From positions 3,302,001 to 3,366,000 of the forward strand of contig NZ_JAUSWJ010000001.1 of assembly GCF_030815145.1 (NCBI RefSeq): 64,000 nucleotides of DNA, in the 5' to 3' direction. A model generated the notes under the pieces. That model was not told where the DNA came from. It was given only the letters and a program-made list of their open reading frames with translations, and did not search any database. Both the position numbers and the translations under genes were made by a program. The stretch comes from Kaistia geumhonensis. Lineage in GTDB: Bacteria > Pseudomonadota > Alphaproteobacteria > Rhizobiales > Kaistiaceae. This document shows, one piece after another, positions 1 through 7,901 of this stretch (positions are counted from its first letter, which is position 1; the number at the start of each line of letters is the position of its first letter).

Positions 1-2
1 CC

Positions 3-1034
3 AACTATGCGCTGCGGGAGGAACTGCTCGCCGAGAAGCGTGCCCATCCGGGCGGGCCGACCGCCGTCTCCTGCTGCGGCGCCAATCCCGGCATGGTCTC
101 CTGGTTCGTGAAGCATGCCCTGCTCGACGTCGCGCGCGACCTGGGCATGGAGTTCGACGAGCCGAAGAGCCGCCGCGAATGGGCCGAGCTGATGCGGGCG
201 ACCGGCGTCAAGGGAATCCACATCGCCGAGCGCGACACGCAGCGCTCGCGCAACCCGAAGCCGCTCGACACCTTCGTCAACACCTGGTCCGTGGACGGCT
301 TCGTTTCGGAAGGGCTGCAGCCGGCGGAGCTCGGCTGGGGCACGCACGAAAAGTGGATCCCCGACCATGCCCGCGCCCATGATACCGGCAGCGGCGCGGC
401 GATCTTCCTGCTCGGCCCCGGCGCCGATACGCGCGTCCGCTCCTGGTGCCCGACACCGGGTCCGCAGCTCGGCTATCTCGTGACGCATAACGAGGCCATC
501 TCGATCGCCGATCATTTCACTGTCCGCGAGGAGGGCAAGGTCGTCTACCGGCCGACCTGCCACTACGCCTATCATCCGTCCAACGACGCCGTCCTGTCGC
601 TGCACGAGATGTTCGGCCGCGCCGGCAAGGCGCAGAGCCGCCGCCACATCCTCTCCGAGGAAGAGATCATCGCCGGCCGCGACGAACTCGGCGTGCTGCT
701 CTACGGCCATGCGCTCAACGCCTACTGGTACGGCTCGCGTCTCACCATCGACGAAGCGCGGCAGAACGCGCCCTACCAGAACGCGACGGGCATGCAGGTG
801 ACCTCCGCCGTCATCGCCGGCATGGTCTGGGCGCTCGAGCATCCCGCCGCCGGCATCGTCGAGGCCGACGAGATGGACTATCACTTCTGCCTGCGCATCC
901 AGCGGCCCTATCTCGGCACCGTCGAGGGCGTCTACACCGACTGGACGCCGCTCACCGACCGCCCCGGCTTCTTCCCCGAGGATATCGACCCGAGCGACCC
1001 CTGGCAGTTCCGCAACGTGCTGGTGCATTCGTAG
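3..1034 (+). CDS. hss: Homospermidine synthase, 5' end cut by window edge
   Basis: This is the C-terminal 343 residues of a homospermidine synthase, the NAD-dependent enzyme that makes the polyamine homospermidine from putrescine or spermidine in many alphaproteobacteria. The reading frame is open from base 3 and enters with the segment TAVSCCGANPGMVSWFVKHA. An ATG at 93 lies inside this conserved part, so it is not the start. Stretches such as HYAYHPSNDAV, YGHALNAYWYGS and ATGMQVTSAVIAGMVW are typical of the family, whose full length is about 470-480 residues, so roughly the first 130 residues lie upstream of the window. A GC-rich composite repeat follows the stop codon. The family assignment is firm; in vivo substrate preference cannot be read from the sequence. 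Confidence 0.93.
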   Translation, partial: NYALREELLAEKRAHPGGPTAVSCCGANPGMVSWFVKHALLDVARDLGMEFDEPKSRREWAELMRATGVKGIHIAERDTQRSRNPKPLDTFVNTWSVDGFVSEGLQPAELGWGTHEKWIPDHARAHDTGSGAAIFLLGPGADTRVRSWCPTPGPQLGYLVTHNEAISIADHFTVREEGKVVYRPTCHYAYHPSNDAVLSLHEMFGRAGKAQSRRHILSEEEIIAGRDELGVLLYGHALNAYWYGSRLTIDEARQNAPYQNATGMQVTSAVIAGMVWALEHPAAGIVEADEMDYHFCLRIQRPYLGTVEGVYTDWTPLTDRPGFFPEDIDPSDPWQFRNVLVHS

Positions 1035-1044
1035 GGGAAGGTCG

Positions 1045-1169
1045 CCTCTCCCTCTCTCCAACGCTGGCGCGGGAGAGAGGGCCGGCCTCGTCGCTTCATC
1101 GACACCGGTGCTCTATCGCGCCAGTAGGCTCTCCCTCTCCCCCCGCGAGCGGGGCTGGGGAGGGGGCCT
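1045..1169. repeat. Composite GC-rich palindromic intergenic repeat, copy 1
   Basis: Two CTCTCC...GGAGAG-type imperfect palindromes lie here, separated by a spacer that contains a CGCTTCATCG-like stretch. The arrangement (palindrome with GGGAGAGAGGGCC, then a TTC-containing spacer, then a CCTCTCCC...GGGGAGGG palindrome) recurs at 12707-12832 and in altered form at 47590-47708. A single-palindrome version is at 40532-40556. The copy fills the gap between the convergent hss and DUF2937 genes. It looks like a dispersed REP-like or RNA-hairpin element. Confidence 0.6.
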
Positions 1170-1190
1170 CTTGACGGATCGCGCGCTCTG

Positions 1191-1721
1191 TCACGCCCGG
1201 TCGCGGGCCAGTGCCGCGCGCTCGCGCAGGCGCCTCCGCCGGCGGAGCGGAGCGGTCGCGGCGCTGCCGAGGCCGGCGAGAAGATAGACGGCGAGGAAGC
1301 CGATCCCCGCCGCGACGGCGCCGGCGAGCGTCGTCGGGACGGCCGGCTCGTAGACGCTCCATGTCGCGCCGACCAGCTCGGGATCCGGCGCCGAGAACAC
1401 CGCCTCGATGCGGCCGAGCGGACCGCTCGCCTCGAGGGCCTGCTGCTGGGCGCTGAGCCGCTCGTAACGGGCGACCGTCCCGGCGATGCTGTCGCCGCGC
1501 AGCTGCACGATGCGCTGGCCGTCGCCCTGCATGGTCGCGATCGCCCGCCGGCGGTCGAGGCCGGCCGTTGCCGCGTCGCGGTCGAAGTCCATCACCACAC
1601 GGCGAAGCTCGTCGACGGCGCCGCCGAGGCGCTGGCGATATTGCTGCGCGAATTCCGGCGCCTGCGAGGTCGCGACGCCCGCGCCGAGTGCCGTTGCGAG
1701 AAGAAGGGTCCGCCTGATCAT
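1191..1721 (-). CDS. DUF2937 family membrane protein
   Basis: A 176-residue protein of the DUF2937 family, whose function is unknown. It starts MIRRTLLLATALGAGVA, a short hydrophobic N-terminal segment. A charged, coiled-coil-prone middle follows (about residues 20-110, QQYRQRLGGAVDELRRVV and similar). A second hydrophobic helix lies near residues 130-155 (AGAVAAGIGFLAVYLL), and the tail is very Arg-rich. This suggests a two-helix inner-membrane protein with a periplasmic central domain. The ATG at 1721 is chosen because the same frame upstream is only a shadow of the transglycosylase gene. The gene lies 50 bp downstream of the transglycosylase and probably shares its transcript. Confidence 0.75.
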   Translation of the reverse strand: MIRRTLLLATALGAGVATSQAPEFAQQYRQRLGGAVDELRRVVMDFDRDAATAGLDRRRAIATMQGDGQRIVQLRGDSIAGTVARYERLSAQQQALEASGPLGRIEAVFSAPDPELVGATWSVYEPAVPTTLAGAVAAGIGFLAVYLLAGLGSAATAPLRRRRRLRERAALARDRA

Positions 1722-1771
1722 GCCCGCTCTCCGATTGCCTTCACCAATGCGCGGCCCGCCCCGCCGCTCCC

Positions 1772-2623
1772 TCAGTTGCGCAGCACGACGCAGGCGCCGC
1801 CGGCTCGCTTGAGTTCCGCACAGAGCGTCCGCGCCTCGCGCATCGACGCGGCGGGCAGGCGGACGCGGTAGAAGGCCCGCCGACCGCGCCCGGCGCCGCG
1901 CGAGCCGAGGATGAGCGTCGGCCGTCCTTCGAGCACCGAGGGGAAGCGTGCCAGCTGCCGCTGATAGGAGGCGATGGCGCGGGCCTTGGAGAAATTGCCG
2001 GAAAGCTGCACGCCATAGGGGGCATAGGCGCCTTCGATGAGTCGCGGCGCATAGGTGCGGATCGAGGCGACGGTGCGTCCGCAATCCTCGGCGAGCCGTT
2101 CCTTGTCGTCGCTCGGCGGGCGGATGCCGTTGTCGCGCCAGTCGGCGGCGCTGCGCCCGGTGACGAAGAGGACGTAGTCCTCCGTTTCTCCCGGCAGCCA
2201 GCCGCCCCCGCGCAGCCAGCCGGCGAGGCGCGTCGGACCGGCATTGTAGGCGGCGGCGGCGAGGCCGAGATTGCCGAACCGGTCGCGCAGATCGGCGAGA
2301 TAGGCGGCCGAGGCGGGGATCGCCTGTTCTGGATCGAAGGGATCGTCGAGGCCGCGCGCGGTCGCGGTGCCGGGCATGAACTGGGCGATGCCCTGGGCGC
2401 CGGCCGAGGAGGTGACGCCGGCGCGGAACGAGCTTTCCCGCCAGATGAGGCGCGTGAAGAAATCGACCGGCAGCAGCTCGGCTCCCGCCGCCTGCTCGAT
2501 CAGGCGGCAGATCGACTGCTCGGTCGTCTCCTCCGCGGCGGCGGCCGGCAGGGTCATGCCCAGCCATGCGGCCGCGAGGCCGCCGAGCATGCGTCGCAAG
2601 GATCGTCGATCGGGCATCGTCAT
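1772..2623 (-). CDS. Lytic transglycosylase, SLT domain plus SPOR-like C-terminus
   Basis: A 283-residue exported murein transglycosylase. The N-terminus MTMPDRRSLRRMLGG followed by a hydrophobic Ala/Leu run ending AAAA is a signal sequence with a twin-arginine-like pattern. Residues about 45-160 form an SLT (goose-lysozyme-like) domain: RLIWRESSF carries the expected catalytic Glu, followed by GAQGIAQFMPGTA and LAAAAYNAGP. The last 40 residues (FYRVRLPAASMREARTLCAE...) look like a SPOR-type peptidoglycan-binding repeat. It should cleave glycan strands to anhydromuropeptides in the periplasm. GTG at 2635 and ATG at 2617 are alternative starts; none has a strong ribosome-binding site. Confidence 0.85.
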   Translation of the reverse strand: MTMPDRRSLRRMLGGLAAAWLGMTLPAAAAEETTEQSICRLIEQAAGAELLPVDFFTRLIWRESSFRAGVTSSAGAQGIAQFMPGTATARGLDDPFDPEQAIPASAAYLADLRDRFGNLGLAAAAYNAGPTRLAGWLRGGGWLPGETEDYVLFVTGRSAADWRDNGIRPPSDDKERLAEDCGRTVASIRTYAPRLIEGAYAPYGVQLSGNFSKARAIASYQRQLARFPSVLEGRPTLILGSRGAGRGRRAFYRVRLPAASMREARTLCAELKRAGGACVVLRN

Positions 2624-2695
2624 GCCATCCGTCACAGCTCGGGCGGGATGGTCGCAAGCCGTCCTGTCGCGATCAAGACAAAGGCGGATGAAGCG

Positions 2696-3733
2696 TCAGC
2701 CGGCCAGGTCGACGATGCCGGCGGTGCCGTCCTCGGTGCCGAAGGCGAGGCGGATGCCGGCCGCGTCCCAGGCGAGCGCTGAGATCGGCCCGCCCTCGAC
2801 CTTCCGCAGCCGCGCCTCGTCGCCGTCGGCGAAGCGGGCGGCGATGATCGAGCCGTCCTTGTAGCCGATCGCGACGACCTCCTCCGTCGGGTGGCAGGCG
2901 ACCTGCGTCACCACGCTCTGAGCGGAGAGGCCGAGCTGCAGCGGCTGCTTGCCCATCGGCCCTTCCTTGAAATGGAATGGCCAGAGCACGGCCATCTCGG
3001 CGCCCGAGGTCGCGAGGAAGCGGCCCTTGGTCGACCAGGACAGCGACCTCACCTTGCCCGGATAGCCGGACATGCGCATGTGTCCGCCGCCGTCCGAGGT
3101 CCGCCAGCCATGCAGGGCGTTCTCCTGCATCGAGGTCACGACGAAACGTCCGTCCGGCGACCAGGTGACGGCGATATGCGAACCCTTCCATTCGAACTCG
3201 GTCGGCTTCGCATCGGTGCCCGGCCACCACAGCGAGACGCCGTTGTAGCGGGCGACGGCGAGGCGCAGCCCCTTGGGCGCGAAGGCGAGGCCGGCGACCG
3301 TGCGTTCATGCGGCAGCACGCGTTCCTTGCCGTCCGGAAGCAGGACGACCGCCTCGCGGCCGCCGGCGAAGGCGACGGTGCCGTTCGGGCCGACCGCGAG
3401 CTGGTCGATCCACTTCTTCGGCCGCTCGGCCAGCGCCGCGATGCTGCCCGACGCGTCGATCGCCATCACGCGGCCGTCGTCGCCTGAGGTGACGAGGCGC
3501 ATGCCGGCCTCGTCGCGCGCCGCCGCGAGCAGCCCGCCCGTATGGACGCCGAAGGTTTCGGCCGCCGCGCCGTCGACGAGGCCGACCTTGCCGTCGCCGA
3601 GGGCGAAGGCGGGGCGGTCACCGAGGAAGGTCGCGGCGACGACGAAGGCGCCGAGGGGAAAGGACTGGATGCTGGGCAAGGTCGGGGATTCCGGAAGAAG
3701 GCGTGGCGCGCCGGGGCGGCCGCCGCCGGGCAT
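2696..3733 (-). CDS. WD40 repeat protein, partner of COG0523 GTPase
   Basis: A WD40-type beta-propeller protein of up to 345 residues. Repeated blades are visible as GDDGRVMAID, ITWSPDGRFVVT-like segments (VTWSPDGRFVVTSMQ), SWSTKGRFLATSG and AWDAAGIRLAFGTEDG. No catalytic motif is seen, so it is likely a scaffold or sensor. The first 18 residues from the ATG at 3733 are Pro/Gly/Arg-rich and look non-conserved. A TTG at 3679 (MPSIQSFPLGAFVVAATFLG) gives a 327-residue protein that begins where propeller sequence begins, and it may be the real start. The gene follows the COG0523 GTPase by 47 bp on the same strand. That pairing is common in rhizobia, so a role in metal homeostasis is inferred from context only. 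Confidence 0.8.
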   Translation of the reverse strand: MPGGGRPGAPRLLPESPTLPSIQSFPLGAFVVAATFLGDRPAFALGDGKVGLVDGAAAETFGVHTGGLLAAARDEAGMRLVTSGDDGRVMAIDASGSIAALAERPKKWIDQLAVGPNGTVAFAGGREAVVLLPDGKERVLPHERTVAGLAFAPKGLRLAVARYNGVSLWWPGTDAKPTEFEWKGSHIAVTWSPDGRFVVTSMQENALHGWRTSDGGGHMRMSGYPGKVRSLSWSTKGRFLATSGAEMAVLWPFHFKEGPMGKQPLQLGLSAQSVVTQVACHPTEEVVAIGYKDGSIIAARFADGDEARLRKVEGGPISALAWDAAGIRLAFGTEDGTAGIVDLAG

Positions 3734-3780
3734 GACCGCCGCCGGATCTGGCCGGCGGCGGGTCGGTCCGTGGCTGCCTG

Positions 3781-4863
3781 TCAGGCGGCCTTCACGAGGC
3801 AGGCTTCGAAGCTCTTGCGGATCGCTTCCTCGTTGAGCTTGCGGCCGATGAAGACGAGGCGGCTCTCGCGCTTCTCGTCGTCGCGCCAGGGGCGCTGATG
3901 CGTGCCCTCTATGATCATGTGCACGCCCTGGACGACATAGCGGTCCGGGTCGCGATCCATGGCGAGGATGCCCTTGAGGCGCAGGATGTTCGCTCCCTCG
4001 ACCTGAGTGATCTCCTGGATCCAGGGGAAGAACTTCTGCGGATCGAGCGTGCCGCCGCGCAGCGAGACGCTGAACACCGCGTTGTCGTGGCGCGGATGGT
4101 GGTGATGGTGATGGTCGTGATCATGATCGTGGTGATGATGATCGTGGTCGTGGTCGTGGTCATGATGGTGGTGATCATGATCATGGTCGTGCTCGTCCGC
4201 CTCGAGGAATTCGGGGTCGAGCGAGAGGATGCGGTCGAGGTCGAACGCGCCGCGGTCGAGCACCTTGTCGAGATCGACGGCCGAGCGCTCGGTGCGGTGG
4301 ATCGTGGCGTGCGGGTTGATCTCGCGGATGCGGCGCTCGACGGCGGCGAGCTGCTCGGCGCTGACGAGGTCGATCTTGTTCAGGAGCACGACATCGGCGA
4401 AGGCGATCTGCTCCTCGGCCTCGGGCGCGTCGTCGAGACGCTTCAGGAGGTTGAGCGCATCGGCGACGGTCACGACGGCGTCGAGCCGCGACTTGGCGCG
4501 CACGTCCTCGTCCATGAAGAAGGTCTGCGCGACGGGCGCGGGATTGGCGAGGCCGGTGGTCTCGACGAGGATGCCGTCGAACTGGCCAGGGCGCTTCATC
4601 AGGCCCTCGACGACGCGGATGAGATCGCCGCGAACCGTGCAGCAGACGCAGCCGTTGTTCATCTCGTAGATCTCTTCGTCGCTCTCGACGATGAGGTCGT
4701 TGTCGATGCCGATCTCGCCGAACTCGTTGACGACGACGGCATAGCGCTTGCCGTGGTTCTCGGAGAGGATGCGGTTGAGGAGCGTCGTCTTGCCGGCGCC
4801 GAGATAGCCGGTCAGCACCGTGACCGGGACCTGCGTTTCGGCGTTCTGGGAGGCTTCCGTCAT
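3781..4863 (-). CDS. COG0523/CobW-family GTPase with long His/Asp metal-binding tract
   Basis: A 360-residue G3E-family GTPase, a class of metallochaperones that deliver zinc or other divalent metals with GTP hydrolysis. Walker A is GYLGAGKT (19-26), the family-defining CXCC metal site is GCVCC (71-75), and NKID (162-165) is the guanine-specificity motif. Residues 225-260 are an almost pure His/Asp tract, an expected metal-storage or acquisition arm. The CobW C-terminal domain follows ([12 protein letters not shown] onward, ending at the conserved [11 protein letters not shown] region). The ATG at 4863 fits the family N-terminus. It heads a two-gene operon with the WD40 protein and is divergent from cytochrome b561. 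Zinc is the most likely metal by analogy with His-rich relatives, but no clear Zur box is seen upstream. Confidence 0.92.
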   Translation of the reverse strand: MTEASQNAETQVPVTVLTGYLGAGKTTLLNRILSENHGKRYAVVVNEFGEIGIDNDLIVESDEEIYEMNNGCVCCTVRGDLIRVVEGLMKRPGQFDGILVETTGLANPAPVAQTFFMDEDVRAKSRLDAVVTVADALNLLKRLDDAPEAEEQIAFADVVLLNKIDLVSAEQLAAVERRIREINPHATIHRTERSAVDLDKVLDRGAFDLDRILSLDPEFLEADEHDHDHDHHHHDHDHDHDHHHHDHDHDHHHHHHPRHDNAVFSVSLRGGTLDPQKFFPWIQEITQVEGANILRLKGILAMDRDPDRYVVQGVHMIIEGTHQRPWRDDEKRESRLVFIGRKLNEEAIRKSFEACLVKAA

Positions 4864-4987
4864 GGGATATCTCCGGGCGGCCTGGCCGCCTTCAGGCTGG
4901 TGTCAGAGAGCGCTGATATAGGGGAACTCGGCGCCGTTTGCATCAGGCAAGGCGATTGGGGCGGAAGGCAGAACGACCGCCCTTTTT

Positions 4988-5000
4988 TGGAATCGTTCCA
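4988..5000. promoter_or_regulatory. 13-bp perfect palindrome in divergent promoter region
   Basis: TGGAATCGTTCCA is a perfect inverted repeat (arms TGGAA/TTCCA, 3-base centre). It lies between the COG0523 GTPase and cytochrome b561 genes, 58 bp before the latter. It loosely resembles an Irr/ICE-type GAAN(3)TTC arrangement. The regulator is unknown. Confidence 0.4.
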
Positions 5001-5057
5001 GTGTATAGACTGCGTCGTGGCGGGCTCGTGCGCCTGCGCAGACACAAGGGGGCTCGG

Positions 5058-5558
5058 ATGAAATCTGGTTCGATCGCCGGTTACTCGGCGCCGCAGATCG
5101 CGCTGCACTGGCTCATCGCGGCCCTGGTGCTGTTCCAGCTCGTGTTCGGCGAAAGCATGTCGGTCGCGCTCGATGCAGCGGGGGAGGGCGAGGCGGTTTC
5201 CGCCTCTGACGCCAGTCTTGCTTCGGCGCACTACTGGATCGGCATCGCCATCCTCGTGCTGGTCGGCCTCCGCCTCGCGCTCCGCCTGACCGCCGGTGCG
5301 CCGGCGCCGCAGCCTTCGGGAACGCCGATCTTCGATCGGCTGGCCCATGCCGTTCACTGGCTGTTCTATGCGCTGCTCGTCGCGATGCCGGTGACGGGGC
5401 TTCTCGCCTACTATGTCTCTCCCGAGATCGGCGAGGTGCACGAGATCGGCAAGCCGGTCTTCATCCTGCTGATCGCTGTCCATGTCGCCGGTGCGCTCTA
5501 TCACCAGTTCCTCCTGAAGGACGGTACGCTGCGCCGCATGCTGGTCCCCAGCCGCTGA
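5058..5558 (+). CDS. Cytochrome b561 family protein
   Basis: A 166-residue four-helix membrane protein of the bacterial cytochrome b561 (DUF4405/CybB-like) family, which carries b-type hemes and passes electrons from quinol to acceptors or quenches superoxide. Four hydrophobic helices are visible: IALHWLIAALVLFQLVFG, SAHYWIGIAILVLVGLRLAL, HAVHWLFYALLVAMPVTGLL and PVFILLIAVHVAGALYHQF. Their His residues (ALHWL, SAHYW, HAVHWL, AVHVAGALYH) are in the positions expected for heme ligands. The ATG at 5058 is chosen because it has AAGGGGG upstream and directly precedes MKSGSIAGYS. An in-frame upstream ATG at 4938 would add a basic segment that is not family-like. Confidence 0.88.
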   Translation: MKSGSIAGYSAPQIALHWLIAALVLFQLVFGESMSVALDAAGEGEAVSASDASLASAHYWIGIAILVLVGLRLALRLTAGAPAPQPSGTPIFDRLAHAVHWLFYALLVAMPVTGLLAYYVSPEIGEVHEIGKPVFILLIAVHVAGALYHQFLLKDGTLRRMLVPSR

Positions 5559-5738
5559 CGCAGGCCGCCTGCCTCCCACACATCCGGACCCGGCGCGGAC
5601 GGGCACATAACTGATATTCGCGCCGCGGGTCTGTCACGTGCCGGCCAAAACGGGAATGCTGCAGCCTGGGAGGAGCCGATCGAGGAACCGCAAACGGGAA
5701 ACGCCCGGGCGGGATCGGCGCAGCGTTCGGAGGAGGCC

Positions 5739-6716
5739 ATGCGCAAGGCGCGTCTGTCGCAGGAGGGTGTCGTCTTCGCCCTCGCCGTGCTGCTGTTCGC
5801 GGCCTTTGCGGTCACGCTCAACAACTTCCTGACGACGGGCAATCTCATCGCCCTCGTCCGCAGCGTCTCGATCCTCGGCATTCTCGGCCTGGGCATGGGC
5901 ATCGTGGTGATCGGGCGTGGGATCGACCTCGCGATGGTCGCGACCATGGTCGTGTCGCTCTCCTGGGTTCTGTCGATGACGCAGGGCGGCATGCCGCTCG
6001 GAACCGCGCTGCTCTTCGGCCTCGCGCTGGCGCTCGCCATCGGGCTGATGAACGGCATCCTGATCGCATATGCCGACATCCCGGCCATCTTCACCACGCT
6101 CGCCATGGGCCTCGTCGCCTACGGCGCCGGCCGCGCCTTCCTGTTCCAGATCGATGTCCAGAACACGCCGGCCGGCATCGCCTGGTTCGATTTCCTCGGC
6201 CAGGGCTCGGTGGTCGGGCTGCCGATGCCGATCGTCGCCTTCGCCGTGCTCGCGGCGCTGATGGCGCTCCTTCTCCTGCGCACCCGCTTCGGCCGTTTCG
6301 TCTATGCCGCCGGCGACAATGCGCTCGCCGCGCGCATCACCGGCATCCCGCTGCGCCCCCTCATCGTCGCGCAATATGTGGTCAGCGCGCTGATCGCCTT
6401 CCTCGCCGGCCTCGTGATGGCCGCCGCCGTCTCGGGCATGAGCACGCGGCTCTACAACTCGACCATGATCTATGACGTGCTGCTCGTCGTCGTGCTCGGC
6501 GGCATCAGCCTCTCGGGCGGCCGCGGCGGCGTGCGCAACATCCTCGTCGGAACGCTTCTCGTCGGGGTTCTGCTCAACGGCATGACCATCCTCGACATCA
6601 CCTACACGACCCAGAACCTGATCAAGAGCCTGATCCTGCTCCTCGCGATCATGGTCGACAGCTTCATCAACCCCAGGGACGAACAGACTTCGCAGCAGGC
6701 CCAGGGGGATATCTGA
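5739..6716 (+). CDS. Sugar-type ABC transporter permease (RbsC family)
   Basis: A 325-residue inner-membrane permease of the RbsC/BPD_transp_2 family, which forms half of the translocation channel for a ribose-class importer. About eight to ten hydrophobic segments are visible, with family hallmarks ILGLGMGIVVIGRGIDLA in the first third, YAAGDNALAARITGIP in the cytoplasmic loop, and VVLGGISLSGGRGGVRNILVG near the C-terminus. The ATG at 5739 has GGAGGAGG immediately upstream. It opens an operon with the binding protein (6785), a fused permease (7902), a beta-propeller protein (10046) and the ATPase (11143). With the fused permease it could form a heterodimeric channel. The substrate is unknown. 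Confidence 0.9.
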   Translation: MRKARLSQEGVVFALAVLLFAAFAVTLNNFLTTGNLIALVRSVSILGILGLGMGIVVIGRGIDLAMVATMVVSLSWVLSMTQGGMPLGTALLFGLALALAIGLMNGILIAYADIPAIFTTLAMGLVAYGAGRAFLFQIDVQNTPAGIAWFDFLGQGSVVGLPMPIVAFAVLAALMALLLLRTRFGRFVYAAGDNALAARITGIPLRPLIVAQYVVSALIAFLAGLVMAAAVSGMSTRLYNSTMIYDVLLVVVLGGISLSGGRGGVRNILVGTLLVGVLLNGMTILDITYTTQNLIKSLILLLAIMVDSFINPRDEQTSQQAQGDI

Positions 6717-6784
6717 CCACAATGCTGCACGCGCCCGGCGGCCGGCCGCCGCACGGGACCAAGGGATCAACGGGAGGAACCAAG

Positions 6785-7798
6785 ATGATCCGCAAGATGC
6801 TGATGGCCGGCCTCGCGGCCGGAATGATGGCGCTCGGCTTCGCCGGCGCGGCCCATGCCGATGACGGGCTCGACAATCCCTCGCGCAATCCCTTCTACGA
6901 GGGGCTGAAGGGCAAGCGTGTCGTCTTCGTTCCGCTCGCGATGGGCTTCGACCTCACCGAGGGCTGGGCGGCGATCATGCGCAAGCAGGCCGCCGATCTC
7001 GGCTATACGCTGGACATCCGAGATCCGAACTGGAGCACCGATGCCGGCACGCGCGCGCTGACCGCCCTGATCGCCGAGAAGCCGGACGTCATCATCGCCC
7101 ACAACCCGGACGTCCAGTCCTATGCGCGTCTCCTGAAGCGGGCGATGGACGCGGGCATCAAGGTCATCCAGCTCAATCTCGAATCCGTCGTGCCGACCGA
7201 CGCCTATATCGGCGCCGACTGGTCGCGCGTCGGCTACATCGAGGCGGACGAGCTCGTGAAGCGCTGCGGCACCGGCTCGGGCAAGTCCGGCAAGATCGCG
7301 ATCATCCGCGGCCAGCCGACCGCCGCCTCCGATCTCTACGAACTCTATGCCTACAAGACGACCTTCGCCAAGGATCCGGCGATCAAGATCGTCTCCGAGC
7401 AGGCGGCGCAGTACGACCCGGCCAAGGCTCGTGCCATCATGGAGACGGTGCTGCAGCAGCATCCCGATCTCTGCGGCGTTGTCGGCAACTGGGACAACCA
7501 GGATGTCGGCGCCGGCGCGGCGATCCAGGCAGCCGGCAAGGCCGACGACATCTTCGTCGTCACCTCGGGCGGCGGCAACCAGATCGGCTGCGACAACATC
7601 CAGAAGGGTCTGCTCGACATGATCGTCAGCTACGACGTGCCGCTGCAGGGCGAGGCGATCAACCAGCAAATCGCGCAGACGCTGCTCTCCCCGGCCAAGG
7701 CGGGCGAAAGCAAGACGGCCTACTACACGCCGCTGACGCTGCTCACCAAGGATAATATCGGTCCGCGGACCTGCTGGTCGCTCGACCAGCTGAAGTAG
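6785..7798 (+). CDS. Periplasmic sugar-binding protein (Peripla_BP_4 type)
   Basis: A 337-residue substrate-binding protein for the adjacent RbsC-type importer. A cleavable signal peptide ends at AHA|DDG (about residue 24). The mature part has the two-lobed periplasmic-binding-protein pattern: KRVVFVPLAMGFDLTEGW at the start, KPDVIIAHNPDVQSYA and AGIKVIQLN in lobe 1, GKIAIIRGQPTA at the hinge, and CGVVGNWDNQDVGAGAAIQ in lobe 2. The start at 6785 has GGGAGGAACC upstream; an in-frame ATG at 6722 would place a Pro/Gly-rich extension before the signal peptide. A GC-rich stem-loop follows the stop. The ligand cannot be read from the sequence, but the propeller domains downstream suggest a sugar, lactone or polyol. 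Confidence 0.9.
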   Translation: MIRKMLMAGLAAGMMALGFAGAAHADDGLDNPSRNPFYEGLKGKRVVFVPLAMGFDLTEGWAAIMRKQAADLGYTLDIRDPNWSTDAGTRALTALIAEKPDVIIAHNPDVQSYARLLKRAMDAGIKVIQLNLESVVPTDAYIGADWSRVGYIEADELVKRCGTGSGKSGKIAIIRGQPTAASDLYELYAYKTTFAKDPAIKIVSEQAAQYDPAKARAIMETVLQQHPDLCGVVGNWDNQDVGAGAAIQAAGKADDIFVVTSGGGNQIGCDNIQKGLLDMIVSYDVPLQGEAINQQIAQTLLSPAKAGESKTAYYTPLTLLTKDNIGPRTCWSLDQLK

Positions 7799-7814
7799 GG
7801 CAGACCGAACCGGG

Positions 7815-7841
7815 GCGCGCGGGGGCCCACACCCCGCGCGC
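7815..7841 (+). promoter_or_regulatory. Intercistronic GC stem-loop after binding-protein gene
   Basis: GCGCGCGGGG pairs perfectly with CCCCGCGCGC across a 7-base loop. No T-run follows, so it is not a simple terminator. A stable hairpin just 3' of the binding-protein gene and before the permease is the usual arrangement for keeping binding-protein mRNA more abundant than downstream cistrons. Confidence 0.6.
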
Positions 7842-7901
7842 TTCGTGCCAGTGACGCGACCTCCGGCGCGCCGGGTTCGCCGGACGTGATCCAGCAGGGA
7901 C

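Noticed and set aside
3898..5061. A plus-strand frame with a Val/Met-rich repeat opposite the COG0523 His tract
   Set aside because: The repeat is only the reverse complement of the His/Asp codons; the GTPase has all catalytic motifs.
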